Assembly: GCA_023238725.1 (NCBI GenBank)
Contig: CM041531.1
Location: 3,262,602 to 3,326,601 of the forward strand
Reading direction: 5' to 3'
Source: Scortum barcoo
Lineage: Eukaryota; Chordata; Actinopteri; Centrarchiformes; Terapontidae
Length of the DNA: 64,000 nucleotides
Positions 32,265 to 44,409 of this stretch are shown piece by piece; the stretch's first letter is position 1, and each line of letters begins with the position of its first letter. The notes under the pieces are model-generated. The model was not told where the DNA came from, searched no databases, and saw nothing but the letters and a program-made list of their open reading frames with translations. The position numbers were made by a program, and so were the translations under genes.

Positions 32265-32330
32265 AAGGTCCACTTACTAATGATTGAGAGCTTCCAGCTG
32301 AAAGCTTTGAATCATTAGTAAGTGGACCTT
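32265..32330. repeat. 66-nt hairpin in intron 2 of gene C
   Basis: Identical in sequence to 24083-24148 of gene B, with 30-nt arms and the loop cagctg. Confidence 0.85.
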
Positions 32331-32657
32331 AAAACAGTAAAGGACTTAATCAGCTCTCTTTAATGGAGACTTTTACTGTGAGTTTGTCTTAATAACAAAC
32401 TACAAGCAGATCACTAAATGTTTAATAAGACTGACTGGACAGGAAAAACAGTAAATTAGTGTTAATGAAAGCAGAAGAGTTGAAATAAAAGAAACAATCA
32501 TTTTTATTACAGACTGAATCCTGAATTCAGACAGAAAAGTAAAAACACTTTGACTTTTCTCTGTGACCATCTGAGCTTCCAGACAGTGTCAGACAAATCT
32601 GATATTTTCAACAACAACCTAACAAATCATTTTAGTGATAAAGAAATGTCTTCACAG

Positions 32658-32893
32658 AGAGAGGAAGAGGAGTCATGTTTCTGTGGAGGAGCAGCCGTCC
32701 TGCTGTGCTTCGTGTCAGGACGTCCTGAAGGATCCAGTCTCTACCAGCTGTGGACACTGGTTCTGCAGACAGTGCATCAGCTCATACTGGGACCAGTCTG
32801 CTTCATCAGGAGACTCCTCCTGTCCCCAGTGTGGAGAAAGATCCAGAACAAGAGCTGGACTGCAGACAGCCAGTCAGACCAGCAGTGTACAAA
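32658..32893 (+). CDS. NLR gene C, RING-finger exon (intact)
   Basis: A 236-bp exon from acceptor tcttcacag (32657) to donor GTAAGA (32894). Its first base completes the codon left open by exon 2, and it then reads ERKRSHVSVEEQPSCCASCQ, DVLKDPVSTSCGHWFCRQCI and SCPQCGERSRTRAGLQ with no stop. All eight C3HC4 zinc ligands are present. The exon ends on one base of a split codon that the FISNA exon completes. RING domains typically act as E3 ubiquitin ligases. A RING in front of FISNA-NACHT occurs in some fish NLR-C proteins but not in mammalian NLRC3. Confidence 0.85.
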
Positions 32894-33596
32894 GTAAGAC
32901 TGAACATCTGTCTGCTGCTGTCATCATGTCTGAAAACAATACCTGTTGTTTGAACACATTTGTTGTTTCATACAGCACGAACATTTAAGATCATTATAAA
33001 TATCTTTACATTTAAAGTTTATTTAAAGCCTTAGACACAACATGAGCCTCAGACTGTGAACAACAGCTCACATTAACTTTCCTGCCAACGTCTCCTTCTT
33101 CTCTAACTTACAAACAGACGTCTCATCCTGCAGAGCGACTTGTTGAACAAGCGACCGAACAAACATCCACTGAGGAAAAGTGCACCGCTAACATCAGTTA
33201 GCAGGCTTCAGTAGATAATTAAAGAGCTCATCAGCTGCAGCACATTTAACAGTTTAAAAACCTTCCTGCTGATATCAACACTGGTTATTCCAGATGTTAA
33301 ACAGGGTCTCACTTCACCACCTCTGCTAACAAAACACTGTCTGTCCTCAGTTTGTACGCTGCAGTTTACAACATGTTAACTTTGTCTCTTGTTGTTTTTC
33401 TGCACGTCGTTGTGTCAAACCATGAATTCATGCATCTCCAGCTGATGTGGCTCTGATTGGTAACATGTCAATAGAGACCAACCTGAGATGGTCTCTTAAC
33501 TCAAACCAAAGCCACGTCTGTAGCTAAACTGACTGGATCAACACTGTCTGTGCTGATGAGCAGAGAGAAAGCTCTGTGTTTAAAGATGAAGATTTA

Positions 33597-35101
33597 CAGT
33601 GGGTACGGAAAGTATTCAGAACCCTTTAAATTTTTCACTCTTTGTTTCATTGCAGCCATTTGCTAAAATCGAAAAAGTTCATTTTATTTCTCATTAATGT
33701 ACACTCAGCACCCCATCTTGACAGAAAAAAACAGAAATGTAGAAATTATTTGCAAATTTATTAAAAAAGAAAAACTGAAATATCACATGGTCATAAGTAT
33801 TCAGACCCTTTGCTGTGACACTCATATTTAACTCACATGCTGTGCATTTCTTCTGATCCTCCTTGAGATGGTTCTACTCCTTCATTGGAGTCCAGCTGTG
33901 TTTAATTAAACTGATTGGACTTGATTAGGAAAGGCACACACCTGTCTATATAAGACCTTACAGCTCACAGTGCGTGTCAGAGCAAATGAGAATCATGAGG
34001 TCAAAGGAACTGCCCGAGGAGCTTAGAGACAGAATTGTGGCAAGGCACAGATCGTGGGAGAAGAGCCTTGGTGAGAGGGGTAAAGAAGAACCCAAAGATC
34101 ACTGTGGCTGAGCTCCAGAGATGCAGTAGGGAGATGGGAGAAAGTTCCACAAAGTCAACTATCACTGCAGCCCTCCACCAGTCGGGGTCTTTATGGCAGA
34201 GTGGCCCGACGGAAGCCTCTCCTCAGTGCAAGACATATGAAAGCCCTGCATAAAGTTTGCCCAAAAAACACACGAAGGACTCCCAGACTATGAGAAATAA
34301 GATTCTCTGGTCTGATGAGACCAAGATTGAACTTTTTGGCGTTAATTCCTAAGCGGTATGTGTGGAGAAAACCAGGCACTGCTCATCGCCTGCCCAATAC
34401 AATCCCAACAGTGAAACATGGTGGTGGCAGCATCATGCTATGGGGTGTTTTTCAGCTGCAGGGACAGGACGACTGGTTGCAATTGAAGGAAAGATGAATG
34501 CGGCCAAAGTACAGAGATATCCTGGAAGAAAACCTCTTCCAGAGTGCTCAGGACCTCAGACTGGGCCGAAGGTTCACCTTCCAACAAGACAATGACCCTG
34601 AGCACACAGCTAAAATAACAAAGGAGTGGCTTCGGAGAAACAACTCTGTGACCATTCTTGACTGGCCCAGCCAGAGCCCTGACCTAAACCCAATTGAGCA
34701 TCTCTGGAGAGACCTGAAAATGGCTGTCCACCAACGTTCACCATCCAACCTGACAGAACTGGAGAGGATCTGCAAGGAAGAATGGCAGAGGATCCCCAAA
34801 TCCAGGTGTGAAAAACTTGTTGCATCATTCCCAAGAAGACTCATGGCTGTACTAGCTCAAAAGGGTGCTTCTACTCAATACTGAGCAAAGAGTTTGAATA
34901 CTTATGACCATGTGATATTTCAGTTTTTCTTTTTTAATAAATTTGCAAAAATTTCTACATTTCTGTTTTTTTTCTGTCAAGATTGGGTGCTGAGTGTACA
35001 TTAATGAGAAATAAAATGAACTTTTTCGATTTTAGCAAATGGCTGCAATGAAACAAAGAGTGAAAAATTTAAAGGGGTCTGAATACTTTCCGTACCCACT
35101 G
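33597..35101 (+). mobile_element. Tc1/mariner transposon (1505 bp) in intron 3 of gene C
   Basis: Terminal inverted repeats begin CAGTGGGTACGGAAAGTATT at 33597 and end with its complement at 35101; they extend for more than 100 bp. TA duplications are at 33595-33596 and 35102-35103. Gene B has the empty TA site (aagatttagatgaag near 25408). Confidence 0.95.
33995..34884 (+). pseudogene. Tc1 transposase with frameshifts
   Basis: ATG 33995 begins MRSKELPEELRDRIVARHRS (N-terminal paired-like DNA-binding domain), then the frame changes near 34055. The first catalytic Asp (LWSDETKIELFG) is near 34307-34342. The last 128 codons (34498-34884) are open and contain the second Asp (FQQDNDPEHTA) and the third acidic block (DWPSQSPDLNPIEHLW). 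The length is close to a normal Tc1 transposase. About three or four single-base changes would account for the breaks, so it is a fairly young copy. Confidence 0.85.
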
Positions 35102-35392
35102 TAGATGAAGAGCTGCTGAGGTTCAGCCTGTCACCTCTGCTGTCAATCAAACACCAACATATTTCTGATATTTCACCAAATAACTTTGTCTTCCCTTAAA
35201 TAATAAAAAACTATCAACAATAAATATAAAATCACGTTGGCATTATTTTTCACTCCATTAATGAATCTGACTGGTTTCTTTTCAGGTGGAATTCATGAGC
35301 TTTATTTCTTTATATGTTCATTTATTTATCATGTTTTTATTTGCAATGAAAAAAAATCTTCTCTTTAGCTTCACATTTTTCTTCTCTTTCAG

Positions 35393-37214
35393 CAGATGGT
35401 GGATCTGCAGCAGGTTTTAGATGAATATAAGATCAGTCTGAGGAGGAGATGTGAACATGTGACTGAAGGAACTGATGAAACAGGAAGTGGAAACCCTCCT
35501 CAACAGGATCTACACTGAGCTCTACATCACAGAGGGACAGAGTGAAGAGGTTAATACACAACATGAGGTGAGGCAGCTTGAGAAAACCTCCAAGATGAAG
35601 ACCCTCCATGAAACTCCAATCAAGTGCCACGACATCTTTAAAGCCTTACCTGACCAACAGAAACACATCAGAGTGGTTCTGACGAACGGCGTCGCTGGTG
35701 TTGGAAAAACCTTCTCAGTGCAGAAGTTCACTCTGGACTGGGCAGAGGGTTTGGAAAACCAAGATGTCAGTCTGCTGATCCTGTTTTCATTCAGGGAGCT
35801 GAACTTGATCAAAGATGAGCAGTACAGTCTTCTCATACTGCTCCATGTTTTCCATCCAACATTACAGAAGGTCACAGCAGAGCAGCTCGCTGTCTGTAAA
35901 CTTTTGTTCATCTTTGACGGCCTGGATGAAAGCAGACTTTCATTGGATTTCTACAACAATAAGGTTGTGTCTGATGTCACACAGAAGTCATCAGTCAACG
36001 TGCTGTTAACAAACCTCATCAAGGGGAATCTGCTTCCCTCGGCTCTCGTCTGGATAACTTCCCGACCTGCAGCAGCCAATCAGATCCCTCCTAAACATGT
36101 AGACAGGTTAACAGAAGTACGAGGCTTCACTGACGCCCAGAAGGAGGAGTACTTCAGGAGGAGATTCAGTGATGAAGATCTGTCCAGCAGAATCATCTCA
36201 CACATCAAGACATCCAGGACTCTCCACATCATGTGTCAAATCCCAGTCTTCTGCTGGATCACTGCTACAGTTCTGGACCACATGTTGACTACAGACCAGA
36301 GAGGAGAGCTGCCCAAGACCCTGACTGACCTGTACTCACACTTCCTTGCTGGTTCAGACAAAGAGGAAGAAGCAGAAGTATGATGAGGGACATGAGACGA
36401 GTCCACAGGAGCTGATGGAGGCTGACAGGGAAGCTTCTTCTGAAGCTGGGGAGGCTGGCGTTTGAACATCTGGAGAAAGGAAACATCATGTTCTACCAAG
36501 AAGACCTGGAGCAGTGTGGACTTGATGTCACAGAGGCCTCGGTGTACTCAGGAGTTTGTACAGAGATCTTCAAAAGAGAGTGTGTGATCTTCCAGAAAAC
36601 AGTCTACTGCTTTGTTCATCTGAGCATTCAGGAGTTTCTGGCTGCAGTCTACATGTTCCACTGTTACACCAACAAGAACAAGAACAGAAAGGCACTGAAG
36701 GACTTCCTGGAATGAAAACTGGAGATACTCAAGATATAGTAGTGACTCATCTCTGGATGACTTCCTGAGGAGAGCCATGCAGAAATCCCATGAAAGTAAA
36801 AATGGTCACCTTGACCTGTTTGTTCGCTTCCTTCATGGCCTCTCTCTGGAGACCAACCAGAGACTCTTAGGAGGCCTGCTGGGTCAGACAGACAACAGTC
36901 CAGAAATCATCCAGAGAGCCATCAACAACCTGAAGGAAGATGAACAGTGATAAGATCTCTCCAGAGAGAAGCATCAACATCTTCCACTGTCTGATGGAGA
37001 TGAACGACCACTCAGTCCATCAGGAGATCCAAGAGTTCCTGAAGTCAGAGAACAAATCAGAGAAGAAACTCTCATTGATCCACTGCTCAGCTCTGGCCTA
37101 CATGCTGCAGATGTCAGAGGAGGTTCTGGATGAGTTGGACCTGAAGAAGTACAACACATCAGTGGAGGGACGACGGAGACTGATTCCAGCTGTGAGGAAC
37201 TGCAGAAAGGCTCT
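35393..37214 (+). pseudogene. NLR gene C, FISNA-NACHT exon with several frameshifts
   Basis: Acceptor ctctttcag at 35392, donor GTAAGT at 37215; it ends in phase 2, as LRR exons require. The longest open part, 35475-36383 (302 codons), holds FISNA (LLNRIYTELYITEGQSEEVN), Walker A GVAGVGKT (residues 72-79 of that frame), Walker B LLFIFDGLDE (143-152), WITSRPAAANQIPP and RGFTDAQKEEYFRRRF. Breaks follow near 36353 (extra T), 36432, 36713 (extra A) and 36936. A break near 35402 and another at 35490 separate the exon start from this frame. The ATPase core is complete, so a product is conceivable if the single-base insertions are assembly errors. Confidence 0.8.
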
Positions 37215-37361
37215 GTAAGTCCAGATGTGATTAACAATATAAATCAGTGTTGATCAGTAGTTTAGTTCTTGAGATATACATATTATAAAAATATTTAAAA
37301 TTGTGTTTCACTTGGTTTTTATTATATTTTATTATCTGCCTGTTGTATCTTCAAAGGATCA

Positions 37362-37922
37362 TGTTACGATTCCCAGGCAGAGAGGAGCTAGACCACCGAA
37401 ATGCAGAGTAGAGCGGACACCAGATGGATTGAAGTTTCAGAGTTTTAATGTTCTTTTCAATGAGTAGAAATCTAAAAAATCAGAGTTTGGCCAGCCGTGG
37501 GCATGGGCGTCACGGCTTGGCACGTGGGGCTGATGCCGCAGGGGCAGAGAGCCGAGCTGCACCAGAGAGCTGCAGGGAGGACTGCAGAGGGGAAGACGAG
37601 GTAAGCCAGGGAGGCAGCCTGGCGGCGGAGCCAGGAGTCTGGAGTACAACAACAGAATGGGTTAGGTACAGGCAAGAGTTCAAGGGAAGAATTGCTTGAA
37701 GCCACGAAGTACCGAGAGAGGTAACTGAACGATCTGGCGATGAGTGGATGAATGAGCCGGGCTTAAATCCTGTTGGTGGGTTGATTGTAGAATGACTGCC
37801 AGGTGGTGCGGCTGAACCAGGTGTGGTAGTGAATGCCCTGGAGTTACCTCGTCCTCCTATGCGGCCAACAAACAGACAGTGACAGACAGGGGGAGACAAA
37901 ACACAAGACAGGGATTCTAACA
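37362..37922 (-). mobile_element. LTR-like element (561 bp) with 5-bp target duplication in gene C
   Basis: Ends TGTTACGATTCCC at the left and GGGATTCTAACA at the right, flanked by GATCA at 37357-37361 and 37923-37927. Gene B has one GATCA at the uninterrupted site (near 27695). TG...CA ends and a 5-bp duplication fit a solo LTR; an ATTAAA signal lies on the minus strand near 37443. It is related to the element at 11593-13528. Confidence 0.6.
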
Positions 37923-37927
37923 GATCA

Positions 37928-38569
37928 TGTGTACTTATAAAATTAGAGCTAAGGTAGGCTTTTGATTTTAGAAGCATGTTATGTTATTTTTCAAATAACT
38001 TTTACATCTTAACAGCAATAAAACAAATTAAATCCTTTTTCACAAAAAAGTAAACTTGTATAGTAAATTTAAATAAAAACTCTTTTACAAGGCTAGGTCG
38101 CTAAAGCTAGCAAACTAGCTGTACAAGAATGGCAGAGAAAGAAAGCACAGAATTAGGAAAGGCTACAACCAAAAAGAGATTAGATGAAGCAAGAGGTCAA
38201 ACCAGAGTCAACACCAGTACGACTTTTCAACGATGGTGAGAACTGAGGGAAGTGAAGTGTCTGAAAAGTGACGCTGTGAGAACTAATAACAGCCACGATG
38301 GTTGTTTATGTTCAATATAATTAATGTTAGGTGTTTTTAAAGATGAATGAGACATGAGCCAGGTGGATATAATTAGTGATGGTAACGATGTGCTGTGCTC
38401 CTCTCTCCAACGCTCTCTCGTGGACTCGTCCTCCAGCAGTAGTCAGGCAGTGTATGTTCATGTGTTTTGGGTGGAGTGGCTTTGGAGGGAGACCTGAAGG
38501 GAGGGGCTGGTTTCAAAATCTAGTTTACTGTACTCATAGTAGTCTTTAAATCGAGTATATAACTTTTGG
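37928..38569. other. Intron of gene C with a small unshared segment
   Basis: About 38005-38250 is absent from gene B. It contains an open stretch starting with ATG near 38132 (MAEKESTELGKATTKKRLDE, then RVNTSTTFQRWREL) that resembles the start of uncharacterised transposon-derived fish proteins. Whether gene C gained it or gene B lost it cannot be told. Confidence 0.4.
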
Positions 38570-38932
38570 GGTAGGTGCAGTGGCGAGCACCGTCAGTTCA
38601 CAGCAAGAGGCTTCTTAGTTCGAACCCACCGGCTGGCTGGGGCCCTTCTGTGAGGAGTCTGCATGTTCTCTCTGTGCCTGTGTGGGTTTCTTCAGGTAAT
38701 CTGGCTTCCTCCCACAATCCAAAGACCTGCAGGTTTGGTTAATTAGTGATTCTAAAATTGCTCGTCGGTCTGAATGTGAGTGGATGTCTGTCTCTATATG
38801 TCAGCCTTGTGATTGACTGGTGACAAGGTCTGGGTGTACCCTGCTTCTCACCCAATGCCAGCTAGGACAGGCTCCAGCACCCACGCGAGCCAGTGTGAGG
38901 ATAAGTGGTATAGATGATGGATGGATGGATAT
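38570..38932 (+). repeat. SINE-like repeat, gene C copy
   Basis: Homologous and co-located with 28572-28942 of gene B, with the B-box-like gttcgaaccc and the ggat tail. Confidence 0.65.
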
Positions 38933-40201
38933 AACTTTGGCTGTGGCAGTTATGGGATGATGTTGAATGCTATCACAATAAGTTAATACCAGCAAACTTT
39001 AGATAGATGTGCTAATAAATAACATTAAAGTCCTGCTCAGACAAAGACAGTTGCTGCAAAATCCCTGAATGTGCTGAACCAAGCTCATGAATTCAATTTT
39101 TATTTTAAAGAGGGATGTTGTGTTACATACTCACAGAGAGAAACCTGCAGGTGTTTCTCTCTCTTGTTGATGTAAAGAAGAGCAGCAGTAGGAAATGCAG
39201 TTTCCACCAATAAGAGGTCTGATAAATATAAAACTTTGAACTTTAGACTTTTTAAGAGATCCTCAACACAAATAAGGTCAAGGATGTGGTGTAATGCTGA
39301 AACACTGATAACATCTCTGATGATGATATTCATGTTGAAAATGATGAAACCTTATTGGTTTGTTATGTGTTTGTGTGCTTAATTAGTTTCAGATTTAAGA
39401 AAAGACTTATGAAAACTTTATGTTGTAATCTTTCATAAACATCAAAATATTTAATTATATTGACATTTAATCATACCTATTTTCTCACTTATGTAAGTGA
39501 ACCAGACAGCAGCAGCTAGCGAGCAAAGAGAGATCCCGAGTGAAATTGTTCACTGACTTGTAAAAATGGTTTTCAAATCAAGATGGTCTCTTTCTAACAT
39601 TGTGGAGACAGATGTGTGATCAGATCACACTGACAGACTGTGGACATCATTAAGCACAAAATGTTTTCTCTCTTTTCATCTGAAGATCTTCAGATTAAAA
39701 CAAAATAAAGATTAACCCTTTAACTCCAAGTGCATCATATTTGACACGAGTTTTTGAGACCTCTGCATCATCAGTATATTTTTTTCCTGAAAAGTATAAA
39801 AAATGTATACAATCAAAATGCCAGAAAATACAAAATAACCAAAAAATAAATAAAAATGTCAAATGTAGCAAAGATTATACAAATTAAAAATCATATGTGC
39901 AAATTGATATTTATTTATTTATTTATTTTTAATTTGTCAGAAGGTTCAATAAACACTCCAGTTTAAACTTAAAAAAATTCTGGCAATTATTTCATGGTTC
40001 AGGCTTTACAAGTTAAAAGTTTGCAAGTATGAGAGAGTGATGAAACTTATTTTTTCATTTTGAACACAGTGACATTAGATTAGATGAACCACTGATGTGA
40101 AAAGCAAAGGAATGTTAACCTGTTTTGACATCAAATGCAGAAGTAAATACAAATTTTTGTCTTTCATGATAACATATTTTGTTATTTAACTATTATGACA
40201 G
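38933..40201. other. Intron before the LRR array of gene C
   Basis: No gene is recognised. The last about 155 bp before the LRR exon have no counterpart in gene B because of the gap. Confidence 0.5.
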
Positions 40202-40377
40202 ACTTTCTGGCTTTGGACTCTCAGAGACTCACTGTGAAGTTGTGGCCTCAGCTCTGAAGTCCAACCCCTCCCATCTGAGAGAGCTGGAGCTGAGTAAGAA
40301 CAAGCTGCAGGATTCAGGAGTGAAGCTGCTGTCTGCTGGACTGGAGAGTCCAACACTGTAAGACTGGAGACTCTGAG
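40202..40377 (+). pseudogene. NLR gene C, LRR exon 1 (variant type), two 1-bp insertions
   Basis: This exon differs from the other five: it reads LSGFGLSETHCEVVASALKS, then RELELSKNKLQDSG and LLSAGLESP, the LRR type that normally follows NACHT in this family. Acceptor attatgacag and donor GTCAGT are present. It is 176 bp because of two extra A residues (tccAacactgtaAgactgg, about 40351-40362) that shift the frame in its last 20 bp region. The phase-2 start joins the NACHT exon. Confidence 0.75.
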
Positions 40378-41645
40378 GTCAGTTCACTGACTGTACATTA
40401 TGTATTTATTTTTTTAATTCAATTTAAATCTTTGCCTGATGTATCAAATTTTTGGTTAATAAAATTTAAGGAATTGTCTGAGCACAGATTTGAAGAAATT
40501 GTTCTGTCTTTCCAAATGGCTGAACAACTGGTCGTAAAAGTAACAAAAAGTAGAGAACTAAAGTGATTGACAGGACAATTTTTCAGCTTCCACAGACTCA
40601 CACTGTGATCTGATGATAGGAGATAAAGAGTTTGAGCTTCTGTTTGAAACAGAGAGTAAAAGAAATTAAGAAAAATAATACACGAATGCAACGGTCAGAA
40701 AAGGTGAAGTAAGGAACTGTGATGATCTTCATGGTATCAGAAGCTGATGTGGCTGGTACAGAGTCAACCCACACAGCTGCTGTGGTGTGTATTAAACCAG
40801 AGCTAAGAGTAATAAACAGCAGTCTAACACGTCACAACAAAGCAGGATTCAAGGTCTGTTTGAGGATTTGAAAAAATAAGCTGGAAAAGAAAACAGACTC
40901 TGTTGTAATTATGTCATAAGGTAAAGAAATCAAGTAAATATTTAGTGTTTGACATTGTCTCCTTGTTAAGCTGCAGTGAAGGAATAGCAACTTAATGAGA
41001 GAATTTGTTCTTAAAGAGTCTGTGACTTTTTGCTAGACACCCACTTGATTTAGCTAACACAAACTGCTGAAGCTTCATCTCAGTTTCAGCTGAGCTTATA
41101 AAGTCATTTCTTACAGTGTAGTTGTGTTAGGAAGGGAGCCCTTCAAACTCAGTAAGGACAGAAGTGACTACTACCACCAAAAACTCTTTTCAAGTACATA
41201 TGACATGTGGCTGTTTGTTTAAAATGCATTTGAACTAATGTGGACCTCTAATATTAATGACATTTACCTGCTAAGGTACTAAAAAGTCAGAAGAGGTTCA
41301 TGTAGTAAATAAGATAATGAACAGTTTTTAGTTTTTAGTCCAACATGTGTGATTTGATATTTGATCCTCTAATTCCAGACTTGACTGAGATCAGCAGCTT
41401 GTTATTAATCTGTGCTGACATGAATCTGTGTGTGAATGTTGTGGTGACATTTGGATGATGTCTGTAGAAGGCTGACATGATGATGATCCACAATAACACA
41501 ATGACAAAGTCTCTCTACTCTCTACAATTATATGGAAAAGCTCATTGATCAGGACACAGTAATGTTGAGCTGCACATTTAAAACCTGAACACATCTGACT
41601 GGATTATAAATGGATTTTTATCTTCATCATTTATTCTTTATTCAG

Positions 41646-41820
41646 ATTGAGGAAGCTGCAGTTTGTCAGAGATCAGCTGTGCTTCTCTGGCCTCAGCTCT
41701 GAAGTCCAACCCCTCCCATCTGAGAGAGCTGGAGCTGAGTAACAACAACCTGCAGGATTCAGGAGTGAAGCTGCTGTGTGGTTTTCTGGAGAGTCCACAC
41801 TGTAGACTGCAGACTCTGAG
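41646..41820 (+). pseudogene. NLR gene C, LRR exon 2, 1-bp insertion
   Basis: Standard LRR module (SEISCASLASALKSNP, ELELSNNNLQDSG, HCRLQTLR) with normal splice sites, 175 bp long. The extra base lies in attgaggaagctgc at about 41651-41656, near the start, so nearly the whole repeat is out of frame with the preceding exon. Confidence 0.8.
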
Positions 41821-42711
41821 GTCAGACACCATTTTTCCTTCTGTGCTGAGATTAATATGATGTGAAAGTTGTGGTGACACTAAACTGCAGACATAAGGCT
41901 GATATTATACTGATCCACACTGAGTATCTTCATGCTAAAGTCCATTTTCTTCTTCAGTGGTTTAGTCCATTGACTGTGGCAGAGCAATGTTGAGCTCCAG
42001 ATTTAAAACCTGAATATAACAAGAAAAATCCTCCACTGGATAATTCACTCTGAACCTCTTCAACACCTGATTTTTTTTATCTTACATTCACTGTCATGTT
42101 TCTAGATTAATTATATGGGAAAAAAATAAATAGAGTTCACTAATCTCTATTTCAAATATATAACAAACATATTCAGTTTTTGCTTTTTCCAACATTGTTA
42201 TGAAGCTATTATGATGCTTACACTGACTGAGTAGTTTAAACTGAAGATGCTTTGATTTTGATGGCTCCTCTGTTCCTAAAATAAATATTGTAGATGTCTT
42301 TTGTTCACATTTCTCCAAAATTCATCCTGACATATTTGGTTTCTTTGGAAACTTTGGGATCTTGAGTCCAAACTTCAGTCAGTTTCTGTGAGTTTTTCTT
42401 TGTGTTTGTCTGCACAACATGAGTTAGTATAGATGGAGCCACTGGTGGAGCTGGCAGAGTTTAAGAGGTGAAGTCACTTCGTCTTTATTGAAGTAGCAGC
42501 ACGTTGTCATTAATATTAATGAGAGCTCTTTTTCACTTTCTGTATTTGACAGTTTTGAAGCTGCATCCTGTTGGGTTCAGGTGTTTGGAGTTTCCATTTT
42601 CTAAACTTCTACTTTCTAAACCTTCTTCAGCTCTGAACAGATTATTAAACACTGAATGATTTCAAACAGGAACATTGTTTTCTAAAGTCACATCATTTAT
42701 TCTTTATTCAG

Positions 42712-42887
42712 ATTGAGGGACTGCAGTTTGTCAGAGATCAGCTGTGCTTCTCTGGCCTCAGCTCTGAAGTCCAACCCCTCCCATCTGAGAGAGCTGGAGC
42801 TGAGTGAAACAACAACCTGCAGGATTCAGGAGTGAAGCTGCTGTGTGGTTTTCTGGAGAGTCCACACTGTAGACTGCAGACTCTGAG
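42712..42887 (+). pseudogene. NLR gene C, LRR exon 3, 2-bp insertion
   Basis: 176 bp. The first half reads LRDCSLSEISCASLASALKS normally. Two extra bases in gagtgaaacaacaacc (about 42803-42817) shift the frame, and a TGA follows within a few codons. Confidence 0.8.
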
Positions 42888-43770
42888 GTCAGACACCATT
42901 TTTTCCTTCTGTGCTGAGATTAATATGATGTGAAAGTTGTGGTGACACTAAAGTGCAGACATAAGGCTGATATTATACTGATACACACTGAGTATCTTCA
43001 TGCTAAAGTCCATTTTCTTCTTCAGTGGTTTAGTCCATTGACTGTGGCAGAGCAATGTTGAGCTCCAGATTTAAAACCTGAATATAACAAGAAAAATCCT
43101 CCACTGGATAATTCACTCTGAACCTCTTCAACACCTGATTTTTTTTATCTTACATTCACTGTCATGTTTCTAGATTAATTATATGGGGGGAAAAAAGAGT
43201 CACTCATCTCTATTTCAAATATATAACAAACATATTCAGTTTTTGCTTTTTCCAACATTGTTATAAAGCTATATGATGCTTACACTGACTGAATAGTTTA
43301 AAATGAAGATGCTTTGATTTTATGGCTCCTCTGTTCCTAAAATAAATATTGTAGATGTATTTTTTATTTTTCTCAAAAATTCATCTGACATATTTGTTTT
43401 ATTTGGAAACTTTGGGATCTTGAGTCCAAACTTCAGTCAGTTTCTGTGAGTTTTTCTTTGTGTTTGTCTGCACAACATGAGTTAGTATAGATGGAGCCAC
43501 TGGTGGAGCTGGCAGAGTTTAAGAGGTGAAGTCACTTCGTCTTTATTGAAGTAGCAGCACGTTGTCATTAATATTAATGAGAGCTCTTTTTCACTTTCTT
43601 GTATTTGACAGTTTTGAAGCTGCATCCTGTTGGGTTCAGGTGTTTGGAGTTTCCATTTTCTAAACTTCTACTTTCTAAACCTTCTTCAACTCTGAACAGA
43701 TTATTAAACACTGAATGATTTCAAACAGGAACATTGTTTTCTAAAGTCACATCATTTATTCTTTATTCAG

Positions 43771-43947
43771 ATTGTGGCGCTGCAGTTTGTCAGAGATCAG
43801 CTGTGCTTCTCTGGCCTCAGCTCTGAAGTCCAACCCCTCCCATCTGAGAGAGCTGGAGCTGAGTCACAACAACAAGCTGCAGGATTCAGGAGTGAAGCTG
43901 CTGTGTGGTTTTCTGGAGAGTCCACACTGTAGACTGCAGACTCTGAG
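43771..43947 (+). CDS. NLR gene C, LRR exon 4 (intact, one extra codon)
   Basis: 177 bp, in frame from acceptor to donor. It reads LWRCSLSEISCASLASALKS, then ELELSHNNKLQDSG and HCRLQTLR. One extra codon (Asn) lies in the ligand-facing part of the repeat compared with sister exons. Confidence 0.88.
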
Positions 43948-43977
43948 GTCAGTTCACTGACTCTCTGTTACTGATCA

Positions 43978-44337
43978 TTTCATTCATTCATTCATTCATT
44001 TTCTAATCCCTGCTTATCCTGAGACACAGGGTCGCAGGGGTGCTGGAGCCTGTCCCAGCTATCTTTGGGCGAGAGGCGGGGTACACCCTGGACTGGACGC
44101 CAGTCAGTCGCAGGGCTAACACTGAAAGACAGACAGCCATTCACATTCACACTCTCAGGGGCAATTTAGAGTTGTCAATTAACCTAACCTGCATGTCTTT
44201 GGATTGTGGGAGGAAGCTGGAGTACCCTAGAAAGAACCCACGCAGGCACAGGGAGAAAATGCAACCTCCACACAGCAAGGCCTGCTTCAACCAACCTGTG
44301 AGGCAACAGTGCTAACCACTACACTACTGTGCCGCCC
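43978..44337 (-). repeat. Dispersed teleost repeat in an LRR intron
   Basis: Starts with cattcattcattcattcatt, contains gggtgctggagcctgtccca and cctgcatgtctttggattgt, and ends aaccactacactactgtgcc. This is the same broad family as 28572-28942 in the opposite orientation. Confidence 0.65.
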
Positions 44338-44409
44338 CTGTTGTAGATCTTATTTGTTTAATTAACACTTGAACCTAATTTATGTCCGTACATAACTTAC
44401 ATCCATCTT

